NCBI GenBank assembly: GCA_013153205.1
Contig: JAADEW010000023.1
Span: 1 to 22,041, forward strand
From: Deferribacteres bacterium
Lineage (GTDB): Bacteria > Thermosulfidibacterota > Thermosulfidibacteria > Thermosulfidibacterales > Thermosulfidibacteraceae
Direction: 5' to 3'
Length of the DNA stretch: 22,041 nt
This document shows positions 1 to 7,540 of the stretch, piece by piece. A program made the position numbers and the translations under genes. The notes under the pieces were generated by a model that worked only from the letters and a program-made list of their open reading frames with translations, did no database searches and was not told the DNA's origin. Position 1 is the stretch's first letter. Each line of letters begins with the position of its first letter.

Positions 1-190
1 TCCGGCGCTGGCCCGCAACTGTAACCGGGGACGAAAGCCCGCTTGGTCCCGTCTTTTCGGGATGACAGGCCACTGGAGCTGGAGGGCTTTGAACGGCTCG
101 AAGGCTCTGGGAAGGCGCGGGCGAGTAGGATGATCCGGAAGCCAGGAGACCGGCTCAGGGAGTAGGCTCACCCGGCGTATTGCCGGAAGC
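1..190 (+). promoter_or_regulatory. Cobalamin (AdoCbl-type) riboswitch, 5' end missing
   Basis: The conserved cobalamin riboswitch core elements appear in the right order: CCCGCAACTG at 12-21, GCCACTG at 69-75, CTGGGAAGGC at 107-116 and AAGCCAGGAGACC at 139-151. The window starts at the TCC that normally follows the GGTG..AAA element, so about 20-40 nt of the 5' end (part of P1-P3) lie outside. The aptamer sits directly upstream of a terminator and a TonB-receptor gene, the usual place for a B12 element. It should bind an intracellular cobalamin and turn the downstream operon off when cobalamin is plentiful. Confidence 0.95.
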
Positions 191-235
191 GGCCCTCGAG
201 GAGAGGGGCTGTGGGCTGGGGGATTGTTCTGCTTG

Positions 236-277
236 AAAAGCCCTGACTCTCCTTTTGAGGGTCAGGGCTTTTTTAAT
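236..277 (+). terminator. Rho-independent terminator, riboswitch expression platform
   Basis: The 12-nt arm AAAAGCCCTGAC (236-247) pairs perfectly with GTCAGGGCTTTT (261-272). Four more pairs (one G-U) extend the stem inward to a 5-nt loop at 252-256. The T run at 269-274 gives the U-tract. It lies between the cobalamin aptamer and the first start codon, so cobalamin-dependent premature termination is the likely mode of control. The CCCTGA of the left arm (241-246) could pair with TCAGGG at 155-160 near the aptamer's 3' end, a possible antiterminator. Confidence 0.9.
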
Positions 278-301
278 GCAAGAATGCGGAGGAGGTGGTT
301 T

Positions 302-2308
302 ATGAAAAGGTTTGCTGTAGCGGTTTTGCTCGTGTTTTTCCTTTTTTCCTATGCCATGTGTCAGGATGAGGGGAAGGTGGCAAAGCTGAAGGAGGTGGTG
401 GTTACCGCAACTGCCACCGAGGTTTCCGTGAAAAAGCTTCCCGTCAGCGTTGAGGTCATCACAAGAGAGGACATAGAGAGCTCTACCGCCACGAATCTTG
501 CGGACCTGCTGGCTGAGTATAATCCCGGACATCTCCACAAGTATCCCGGTCTTTTAAGTTCTGTGGGTATAAGGGGATTCAGAACCGATACCCACGGGGC
601 TGACATAAAGGGCAGGGTTTTGGTTCTCGTTGATGGACACAGAGCCGGCACGGGAAATGTGGCGGAAATTCCTCTTGATAATGTTGAAAGGATTGAGATT
701 GTGAGGGGACCTGCTTCGGTGATTTACGGCTCTGCCGCTATGGGAGGGGTGATAAACATTATAACCAGAAAGGGTAAGGGCAAACCCACCACCTTTGCCG
801 GTCTTGAATACGGAAGCTGGGATTACAACAGGCAGTATGCAGGTGGATACGGAGAGGTGGGACGGTTCAACTATTCCTTTGCCGTCTCAAGACAGCAGAA
901 AAACGACTACGAAACCGGCGATGGAAACGAGGTTGACAATACCGACTTTCACGCACATGCGGGTTCCTTCAGACTGGGGCTTGTGCCTTCTGAGGGGCAT
1001 GAACTCAGTGTTGTGGGGCAGTTTACGGAGTTCTGGAGGGTTGGTTCGCCGGGGCCTTCTTACTCACCCGATAAGGACAACTACAAGGATGTGCGGAGAA
1101 AATACATATCCTTTGCTTACGACGGCTCTTTATCCAGAAGCCTTTCCGCCCACCTGAGCTACTACTATGTTCAGGATTCAAGTGAGTGGCACGACCCGGC
1201 AAGGGCCTGGGGATACTTCCAGACCAAGACCTTGACCGACACTCAGGGTATAAGAAGCCGTCTCGTTTATGACTGCAAAAGCTTTTTGAGGCTTACCGCG
1301 GGGGTTGATTGGGACGCGATAAGGGTGAAAAGCGCCAAGTATCCCTCCGGCACGCCCTGGACTCCCAACTCCGCCTACGACAACTACGCCGGATATGTGC
1401 AGGCGGAGCTCTTCTGGAACAGGCTTTACGCAATTGCCGGTGTGAGATACGATTACTTCTCTGAAGAGCTCAGGCCCACTCAGGGCATGACTTTAAAGAC
1501 CAAAGACGAGGATTACGACCACATTACCTGGAGGGTGGGGGCTTCCTATCAGCTTCTGCCCTGGCTTAAGGCAAGGGCGGCTGTGGGCACTGCCTTCAGA
1601 ACCCCAACTGCTGACGAGCTTTCCGGTTATTTTGAAAGACCCTACAGCAAAATAGTGGGCAATCCCGACCTTGACCCTGAGACTTCCATCACTTACGAGG
1701 TGGGGCTTGATGTTCTCAAAAACAGTCTGAAAGCCGGTCTGGGCTATTTCTACACATACTACGACGATAGAATCGCCGGGGGATATCCTACATGTGTTGA
1801 TGGGGACTGTTCGTGGGAGACATTCAAAAATGTTGATGGTGCGGTGATAGAAGGGCTTGAGTTTTACGCAAGCTACGATTTGGGAGAGCTTTTGAACCTG
1901 CCTTTTGAGCTTTCCCCTTACATTAACGGGGTGAAATACATTGAGTATGAGATAAAGGATTCCTCCTACGCAAAGTCCCTTGGAACCGATGACATGCCCT
2001 ATATCTCAAGGTGGAACATAACAGGTGGTTTCAGAGTGGGCCTTCCGGAAAAGCTGACCGGGAATATATCTTTCTTCTATGTGGGAAGGCAGAAGGTTCA
2101 GGAGTGGAACTGGACGAAGCCCGATTACAAAAAGGCAAAGGATAAAGGCGGTTTCACCGTTTTCAACGCAAAGCTGAGCTGGCATCCCTGTAAATACGCC
2201 AAGCTTTTCGTTGGGGTTGAGAACATCTTTGACAAGAACTATTCCTTTGTTGACTATTATCCCATGCCCGGAAGGACCTGGAAAGTGGGGGTTGAGGTCA
2301 GATTCTGA
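302..2308 (+). CDS. TonB-dependent outer-membrane receptor, BtuB/HmuR type
   Basis: This 668-residue protein should be an energised outer-membrane gate for a corrinoid or related tetrapyrrole. Residues 1-20 form a signal peptide (charged start, long hydrophobic core, AMC then Gln). A TonB-box-like KEVVVTATA follows. The plug domain (about 30-155) contains VLVDGHRAG, VERIEIVRGPASVIYGSAA and GGVINIITRKG. The beta-barrel fills the rest, with FRTPTADEL and NPDLDPETS (the FRAP/NPNL-like region of BtuB and haem receptors) and a C-terminal aromatic ending VGVEVRF. I chose ATG 302 because AGGAGG at 290-295 precedes it by 6 nt; ATG 284 lies upstream of that site and TTG 224 lies before the terminator. 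It is the first gene after a cobalamin riboswitch, and the stop overlaps the next ATG (TGATG). The riboswitch favours corrinoid as ligand, but the neighbours match a haem operon, so specificity is inferred. Confidence 0.93.
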   Translation: MKRFAVAVLLVFFLFSYAMCQDEGKVAKLKEVVVTATATEVSVKKLPVSVEVITREDIESSTATNLADLLAEYNPGHLHKYPGLLSSVGIRGFRTDTHGADIKGRVLVLVDGHRAGTGNVAEIPLDNVERIEIVRGPASVIYGSAAMGGVINIITRKGKGKPTTFAGLEYGSWDYNRQYAGGYGEVGRFNYSFAVSRQQKNDYETGDGNEVDNTDFHAHAGSFRLGLVPSEGHELSVVGQFTEFWRVGSPGPSYSPDKDNYKDVRRKYISFAYDGSLSRSLSAHLSYYYVQDSSEWHDPARAWGYFQTKTLTDTQGIRSRLVYDCKSFLRLTAGVDWDAIRVKSAKYPSGTPWTPNSAYDNYAGYVQAELFWNRLYAIAGVRYDYFSEELRPTQGMTLKTKDEDYDHITWRVGASYQLLPWLKARAAVGTAFRTPTADELSGYFERPYSKIVGNPDLDPETSITYEVGLDVLKNSLKAGLGYFYTYYDDRIAGGYPTCVDGDCSWETFKNVDGAVIEGLEFYASYDLGELLNLPFELSPYINGVKYIEYEIKDSSYAKSLGTDDMPYISRWNITGGFRVGLPEKLTGNISFFYVGRQKVQEWNWTKPDYKKAKDKGGFTVFNAKLSWHPCKYAKLFVGVENIFDKNYSFVDYYPMPGRTWKVGVEVRF

Positions 2309-2955
2309 TGGAGAAGTATCTGGTCGTTGCTTTAATAGCGGCTTTTGGCACATACGCGGCGAGGGTGGGACTTGCCCTTGCCGCATACAGTAAAAAGCAT
2401 TTTGCGTTTACGGTTGCAGGATACGGCGTTCTCTTTCTGTTTAGCGGTCTTATGGTTTCGTTTCTGGACAAAAGCTTTGGTCTCTCTTCAGGAATTATGG
2501 GAAAGGCGGTCTATCTTCACGTTTTCGTTGCTGTTGGGCTTCTTTTGTGGGCTTTGTTTGCTTACGAACACGATAAAGCCGGTAAAATACTCCTTTTTCC
2601 GTGTCCTTTCTGCCTGATGACCATTGTCTTTTCTTTCTATGTCCTGAAACAGCTTACCCACCTTTCTGTTTCTCTTCTGGTGGCTTTCTCTTTTTCCCTT
2701 TTCCTTTCGGTGATGGTGCTTTTCTATTTCCTTGGAAGGCTGTTTCGCATTGAGGTGAGCGAGCTTATGCTGGGGGTGGGGGTCTATTACCTTATTCTGA
2801 TTGGAGCTTCCCGATATTACGCGGAAACCAGACGGGTTTACGCCATGGTGAGCAACATGGGCTTTAAGTTGCCGGAGGAAGCGGTGTTTCTGCTTCTATT
2901 TGCCGGGGCGGTTGTTGCTTTCGGTTTTTACAGGGGGAGAAGCCTTGGCGGTTAA
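2308..2955 (+). CDS. Polytopic inner-membrane protein, DUF2162/HmuT-like
   Basis: This 215-residue protein is almost entirely hydrophobic, with about six or seven membrane segments (roughly 4-26, 32-52, 66-86, 92-112, 118-142, 150-168 and 192-208). The only striking motif is a CPFC pair in FPCPFCLMTI at about residues 98-107, near a membrane boundary and a possible metal or redox site. Its size, topology and position between a TonB receptor and a MotA/TolQ-like gene fit the predicted-transporter family DUF2162, the HmuT position of Bacteroidetes hmu operons. I assign the family from context and general appearance, not from an alignment. It starts at the ATG sharing one base with the receptor stop and overlaps the next gene by 11 nt. 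The biochemical role is unknown; membrane passage of the released ligand or metal is a guess. Confidence 0.75.
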   Translation: MEKYLVVALIAAFGTYAARVGLALAAYSKKHFAFTVAGYGVLFLFSGLMVSFLDKSFGLSSGIMGKAVYLHVFVAVGLLLWALFAYEHDKAGKILLFPCPFCLMTIVFSFYVLKQLTHLSVSLLVAFSFSLFLSVMVLFYFLGRLFRIEVSELMLGVGVYYLILIGASRYYAETRRVYAMVSNMGFKLPEEAVFLLLFAGAVVAFGFYRGRSLGG

Positions 2956-3481
2956 GGTGTTTGCCTTCCTTCAGTCCGTTTTGTATCTTATATCCTCTCT
3001 TCTCTTTTATCCCGTGGTCTTTCTGCTCGTGGTCCTTTTCTTTTACGTGGTTTATAAGCTTGGCGTCTTCGTGGGGGAGTATGCTCTGAGAAGAAAGGGA
3101 GTTTATCCGTTTCTGTCCCGATACCTTGAGGAGCTTGATGCGCTAATCTCTCAGGAAGCAGACGAGGTGGAGATTGAAAATCTTCTTCAGAGCTGGCAGC
3201 AGAAGATGTATCTTGACCTGGATAAGCTGAGAGCTCTCGTGAGGGTGGGACCCAGTCTCGGATTGATGGGAACCCTTATTCCCATGGGAACGGGGCTTGC
3301 CGCTTTAGCCAAGGGGCAGATGGAAAAGCTCATCTCAAGCATGATAATCGCCTTTACCACCACCGTGGTGGGCCTTGCCATTGCGGTTATAGCTTACCTT
3401 CTGGGGGCTGTGAAGGAGCGGTGGCTTGAGGAAGAGGCAAGGCTCATGGAGTATTACACGGAAAAGAGGGTGAAGAGATGA
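2945..3481 (+). CDS. MotA/TolQ/ExbB-family proton channel (HmuU-like)
   Basis: This 178-residue protein belongs to the inner-membrane stator family that uses proton-motive force to drive TonB-, Tol- or flagella-type machines. There is a first membrane segment at about residues 13-38, a cytoplasmic stretch, then the family signature VRVGPSLGLMGTLIPMGTG, and a last segment FTTTVVGLAIAVIAYLLG. I chose TTG 2945 because AGGGGGAG at 2932-2939 precedes it by 5 nt; an upstream in-frame TTG at 2900 would add 15 residues deep inside the previous gene. It overlaps the preceding gene by 11 nt and the following one by 4 nt (ATGA). With the DUF2149 protein next door it probably forms a two-part channel dedicated to this operon's receptor or to the CobN-like protein. 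No tonB gene is present in the window. Confidence 0.88.
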   Translation: MAVKVFAFLQSVLYLISSLLFYPVVFLLVVLFFYVVYKLGVFVGEYALRRKGVYPFLSRYLEELDALISQEADEVEIENLLQSWQQKMYLDLDKLRALVRVGPSLGLMGTLIPMGTGLAALAKGQMEKLISSMIIAFTTTVVGLAIAVIAYLLGAVKERWLEEEARLMEYYTEKRVKR

Positions 3482-3804
3482 GGTTTATGAAAAAGAGGAG
3501 AAGAAGCTTTTCGGCGGAAGACCCTCTTTTGGGGGTTGCCAACCTTTTTGACCTTGCTCTGGTTATGGTTATAGGATTTATGCTTTCCCTCCTTTCCGCC
3601 TTCCACCTTACGGATGCCCTTAATCCGAAGACGGAGTTTACCATCGTCAAAAAGCAGGGAAAAAGGGTGGAGATAGTGGTGAAAAAGGGGCGTGAGATAA
3701 AGGTTTACAAGCCGGCGGGTGGAACCGCTGAGGGGCTTGAAGGGGTGAAGATAGGCACCGCTTACAGGCTTAAGGACGGAAGGATAATTTATGTTCCCGA
3801 ATAG
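3478..3804 (+). CDS. DUF2149-family membrane protein, ExbD-like partner (HmuV-like)
   Basis: A 108-residue single-pass protein with a basic N-terminus (KKRRRS), the DUF2149-type segment EDPLLGVANLFDLALVM leading into one membrane helix at about residues 24-45, and a small outward domain ending GRIIYVPE. The layout (short cytoplasmic head, an Asp just before or in the membrane helix, periplasmic tail) is that of ExbD/TolR/MotB partners. Asp27 in NLFDLAL is a candidate proton-carrying residue. DUF2149 genes are known next to MotA/TolQ-like and CobN-like genes in archaea and Bacteroidetes (HmuV). It overlaps the channel gene by 4 nt and the CobN-like gene by 14 nt, indicating translational coupling. 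The family call is from recognition of the motif and context; the ExbD role is inferred. Confidence 0.82.
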   Translation: MRFMKKRRRSFSAEDPLLGVANLFDLALVMVIGFMLSLLSAFHLTDALNPKTEFTIVKKQGKRVEIVVKKGREIKVYKPAGGTAEGLEGVKIGTAYRLKDGRIIYVPE

Positions 3805-6800
3805 AAGAATATTGACGGCACTTTTCTGGATTCTGGCTTCTCTCTCCGCTTACGCCGGGGATAAGGTGCTTTTTGCGGTGGGTTCATACAAGGAGGGAAC
3901 GCTGAAGTACTGCTTGAGGAGCTTTCCCGCTTACAGGGATAGGATTCTGATTGTTACGGAAAAAAGCCCTCCTGAAGAGGTGGAAAGGGCGGTGAGAGAA
4001 AGCAGGCTCATAGTGCTTGACATTATGATGAAGTCCCTTGCGGATAGAATTGTTGACCTTAAAAGAAAAGGAAAGCTTTCCGCCAGAGTCTATTGCGTTA
4101 ACAGCTCCACCTCCGATGAGCTCTTTAAGAAGGAGGGGTTTGTCTTTGACGATAGAATGAGGGCGTATTACGCGAACCCTCTGGAAGAGAATGTTAAAAA
4201 CCTCATAGCGTATGCCCTTTACCTTTCCGGCGAGAAGGTTGATTTCTCTCCCCCGGTAATTCTGCCCAGAGCCGGGATTTATCACCCCGGTGCTGATAAG
4301 ATTTTTGCCGATTTTGCTTCCTACAAAAAGTGGTATAAACCTTCCGGAAAATACTGGGTGGCTGTGCTCTTTTATCAGGCATATCTTGACCCTCTTCACA
4401 GGCCTTTTCTGGACTATCTGATACGCTCTTTTGAAAAGGCGGGGCTGAATGTGGTGGCTTTTTACTCCTATCCCGCGTATAAAGGGGTTGAGTTTTTGCT
4501 GAAAAACCGGGTTCCCGTTGAGGTCCTCGTCTCTTTCGCCTTTAAGATGTCTGCGTCAAAGGGCGAAAAGAGCAAAAAACTTCTGTCAGAGCTGAACGTT
4601 CCCGTGATAAATGCCATAAATCTCTTTTCTGAAACTCAGGTTGAATGGCTTTCCTCTTCCCGGGGGCTTTCCACCTTTGAGGTGCCGTGGCAGGTGGCGA
4701 TACCCGAAATCTCTGCTCTCATAGAGCCTACGGTGGTATCCGGGAGAAAAAAGCGGGAGGATTACTACGTTTACGAACCCATAAAGGAGCAGGTGGCTTA
4801 TCTGGTTAAGAGGGTTCTCGCATGGATAAGCTTGAGGAAGAAGAGAAACGGAGATAAGAGGATTGCCATCATCTACTACAACCACAGCCCCGGAAAGCAC
4901 AGCATAGGAGCAAGCTACCTCAACACCTTCAGAAGCCTTTCCGTTATATTAACCGCCATGAAGAAGGCAGGATACGGCGTAAAAGGAAAGATAGATGAGG
5001 AAAGCCTGAAAAGGCTCATTCTTCTTTCGGGGAGGAATGTTGGGCAGTGGGCTCCGGGTGAGCTTGAAGAGCTCATATCAAAGGGTGAGGTGGTCAAACT
5101 GCCCCTTGCAACCTACGAACAGTGGTATCGGGAACTGCCTTCTTCCTTTCGGAAGGGCGTTGAGAGGGACTGGGGAGCACCGGATAAGCTGAGCATAATG
5201 AGAAAGGGAAACAGCATAATCCTTCCCGTGGTGAGGCTGGGAAATGTGGTTGTTGCCCCTCAGCCTGCAAGGGGTGTTGCAGGGGATGCTTGGAAGATGT
5301 ATCACAGCAAAGATGTCTATCCCCATCATCAATACATAGCCTTTTATCTGTGGTTGAAGAAGGTCTTTAAAGCGGATGCGGTGGTCCATCTTGGCACTCA
5401 CGGCACCCTTGAGTGGCTTCCCGGAAAAGAGGTGGGCCTTTCCTGTAGCGACCCCCCTTCCGTCTTGATGCAGGATATTCCCGACATATACCCTTATGTG
5501 GTGGACGATGTGGGAGAGGGGATTCAGGCAAAAAGAAGGGGGTACGCCGTTGTAATTGACCACCTTACCCCTCCCATTGTGAAAGCAGGGCTTTACAGGG
5601 ATTACGCCGCTCTCTCCGCCCTTATCTCAGAGTTCAGGGCTTCAAACAGCAGGGAGATTGCCGAAAATAAGCTTTCCCGCATAAAAGAGCTTGTTAGAAA
5701 ACTGAAGATAGACGAGGAGCTCGGCATCAGAGAGGTGGACCGGAAGTCTCTGGACAGGATAGAGCATTACCTTATAACCCTGAAAGAGGACCTCACCCCT
5801 TACGGGCTTCACACCTTCGGGGTTTCACCTCCAGTTGAGCTTGCAAGAAAGATGGCGGAGGTTATAGGCACGAAGAGGGCTTTGTCCGCTGTTTTAGAGT
5901 CCGGCCCTTCTGAGATGCACCATCTTCTTAAGGCTTTAAGTGGTGGATACGTGCCGGACAGAACCGGTAACGACCCGATAAGGAATCCTGATGCTATACC
6001 CACTGGATACAACTTTTACGCCTTTGACCCGGACAGAATCCCGTCTCCTTCCGCATGGCGTCAGGGAAAAAAGCTGGTTGATGAGATGCTGAAGGGCTAT
6101 CTCAAAAAGCACGGAAGCTATCCGAAAAAGGTTTCTGTGGTTTTATGGGCGACGGAAACCATCAGAAACGAGGGGGTAAACGAGGCGCAGGTTCTTTATC
6201 TCATAGGCATGAAGCCCCTCTGGGACGATAAAGGGAAGGTGGTGGGTGTGGCTCCTTTGAGCAGGGACAGACTTGGACGCCCGAGGATTGATGTGGTGGT
6301 TCACGCAAGCGGATTATACCGGGATATGTTCGGTGATAAGCTGAAAATGCTTGATAAGGCTATAAAGAGAGCGGCTCTTATCAGGGAAACCGATAACTTC
6401 ATCGCTCAAAACGCTAAAATTATTGAGAAGGCTTTGGTTGCTTCCGGGATGAGCCCTGAGCAGGCTAAAAGGCTTTCTCTTGTGAGGGTTTTCTCGGAAA
6501 AGCCCGGGGATTACGGAACGGGGGTCTCTCTGATGACGGCAAATACCGGATTCTGGAAAAAGCCGGAGCAGGTGGCTTCCGTTTTCATAAACCGCACCTC
6601 TTACGCTTACGGAGCTGATTTGTGGGGAAAGAGAATGGAGTCCGTTTACAGGCTCAACCTTTCCGGTGTTGATGTTGCCGTTCACTCCATCTCTTCCAAT
6701 CTTTACAGGGCTCTGGATAACGACGATTTCTTCCAGTATCTCGGAGGGGTTGCCCTTGCGGTGAAGGCGCTTAAAGGGAGTTTCCCTGAGACTGTGGTGG

Positions 6801-7540
6801 CTAACTCAAGGGGAAAGCGTGTCTGGATGGAGGATATCTCAAGGACTTTGTCTCAGGAGATGATAACCCGATACTTCAATCCCAGATGGATAAAGGGCAT
6901 GATGAAGGAAAAATACGCAGGGGCAAGGGAGATGGCAAAGTTTGTGGAGTATCTCTGGGGATGGCAGGTGACCACCCCCTTTGCCGTAAAGGACTATCAG
7001 TGGCTCAAGGCTTACAGGGTATTCGTAAAAGACGAGTATAAGCTGGGGTTGAAGAAGTTCTTCAAAGAGAACAGCCCGTGGGCTTATCAGTCCATAACGG
7101 GCTGGATGCTTGAAGCTATAAGGAAAGGCTACTGGAAGGCGGACGAGAAGGTGAAGATTGAGCTTGCAAGGTCTTATCTTATGAGTGTGGTTGAGGACGG
7201 GGTTGCCTGCTGTGAACACACCTGCAACAACCCTTACCTCAACCAGTTCGTGGTCAGCATACTTTCTGTTCCCGGGCTTATCTCCCCTGACAAGCTTGAG
7301 GCTTTCAGGGAGAAGGTGAGAAAGGCAACGGGTCAGGATATAGAGTCGGCCGTTAAAAAGAGGGAAAGCCTCCTTTCAAAGATAGCAGTTGGGGTAAAAA
7401 AGGTGATAAAGGGAGTTGAGCTCAGGGAGGAGAAGAAGAAAGAGCACTTCTCCTCTTCCGGAATACCCTATGCCGTATTGCTCTTTTCCCTTATAGTGGC
7501 TTTGTTGATTGTAATCGGCATGAGGAGGAGTTCGGCATGA
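3791..7540 (+). CDS. Periplasmic membrane-anchored CobN-like chelatase-family protein (HmuS-like)
   Basis: At 1249 residues this has the length and motifs of the CobN/BchH large chelatase family. HLGTHGTLEWLPGKEVGLS at about 532-550 is the family hallmark, with further matches around YGADLWG (about 935) and QYLGGVALAVKALKG (about 980). Unlike cytoplasmic CobN it has a clear signal peptide (residues 1-22, cleavage after AYA) and a C-terminal membrane helix at about 1226-1244 followed by MRRSSA, so the body should face the periplasm. A Cys/His cluster, CCEHTC (C1140, C1141, H1143, C1145), could bind metal. GGAAGGA ends 6 nt before ATG 3791. No CobS/CobT or ChlI/ChlD AAA+ partner is present. The receptor/T/U/V/S neighbours match the hmu operon, whose HmuS has been reported to remove iron from haem anaerobically. 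Here the B12 riboswitch suggests a corrinoid or other tetrapyrrole substrate; metal insertion, removal or simple binding remain open. Confidence 0.88.
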   Translation: MFPNRRILTALFWILASLSAYAGDKVLFAVGSYKEGTLKYCLRSFPAYRDRILIVTEKSPPEEVERAVRESRLIVLDIMMKSLADRIVDLKRKGKLSARVYCVNSSTSDELFKKEGFVFDDRMRAYYANPLEENVKNLIAYALYLSGEKVDFSPPVILPRAGIYHPGADKIFADFASYKKWYKPSGKYWVAVLFYQAYLDPLHRPFLDYLIRSFEKAGLNVVAFYSYPAYKGVEFLLKNRVPVEVLVSFAFKMSASKGEKSKKLLSELNVPVINAINLFSETQVEWLSSSRGLSTFEVPWQVAIPEISALIEPTVVSGRKKREDYYVYEPIKEQVAYLVKRVLAWISLRKKRNGDKRIAIIYYNHSPGKHSIGASYLNTFRSLSVILTAMKKAGYGVKGKIDEESLKRLILLSGRNVGQWAPGELEELISKGEVVKLPLATYEQWYRELPSSFRKGVERDWGAPDKLSIMRKGNSIILPVVRLGNVVVAPQPARGVAGDAWKMYHSKDVYPHHQYIAFYLWLKKVFKADAVVHLGTHGTLEWLPGKEVGLSCSDPPSVLMQDIPDIYPYVVDDVGEGIQAKRRGYAVVIDHLTPPIVKAGLYRDYAALSALISEFRASNSREIAENKLSRIKELVRKLKIDEELGIREVDRKSLDRIEHYLITLKEDLTPYGLHTFGVSPPVELARKMAEVIGTKRALSAVLESGPSEMHHLLKALSGGYVPDRTGNDPIRNPDAIPTGYNFYAFDPDRIPSPSAWRQGKKLVDEMLKGYLKKHGSYPKKVSVVLWATETIRNEGVNEAQVLYLIGMKPLWDDKGKVVGVAPLSRDRLGRPRIDVVVHASGLYRDMFGDKLKMLDKAIKRAALIRETDNFIAQNAKIIEKALVASGMSPEQAKRLSLVRVFSEKPGDYGTGVSLMTANTGFWKKPEQVASVFINRTSYAYGADLWGKRMESVYRLNLSGVDVAVHSISSNLYRALDNDDFFQYLGGVALAVKALKGSFPETVVANSRGKRVWMEDISRTLSQEMITRYFNPRWIKGMMKEKYAGAREMAKFVEYLWGWQVTTPFAVKDYQWLKAYRVFVKDEYKLGLKKFFKENSPWAYQSITGWMLEAIRKGYWKADEKVKIELARSYLMSVVEDGVACCEHTCNNPYLNQFVVSILSVPGLISPDKLEAFREKVRKATGQDIESAVKKRESLLSKIAVGVKKVIKGVELREEKKKEHFSSSGIPYAVLLFSLIVALLIVIGMRRSSA

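Noticed and set aside
224..301. N-terminal extension of the TonB receptor starting at TTG 224 or ATG 284
   Set aside because: TTG 224 lies before the terminator hairpin, and ATG 284 lies upstream of the AGGAGG site. Only ATG 302 has the right spacing and begins a normal signal peptide.
3884..5563. Several long minus-strand open frames inside the CobN-like gene, and similar ones across other genes
   Set aside because: They are antisense shadows of a well-supported gene, lack ribosome-binding sites and show no recognisable domains.
3791..7540. Assignment as the aerobic cytoplasmic cobaltochelatase CobN of B12 biosynthesis
   Set aside because: The signal peptide, the C-terminal anchor, the lack of CobS/CobT and the uptake-type neighbours argue for the periplasmic HmuS-like subfamily.
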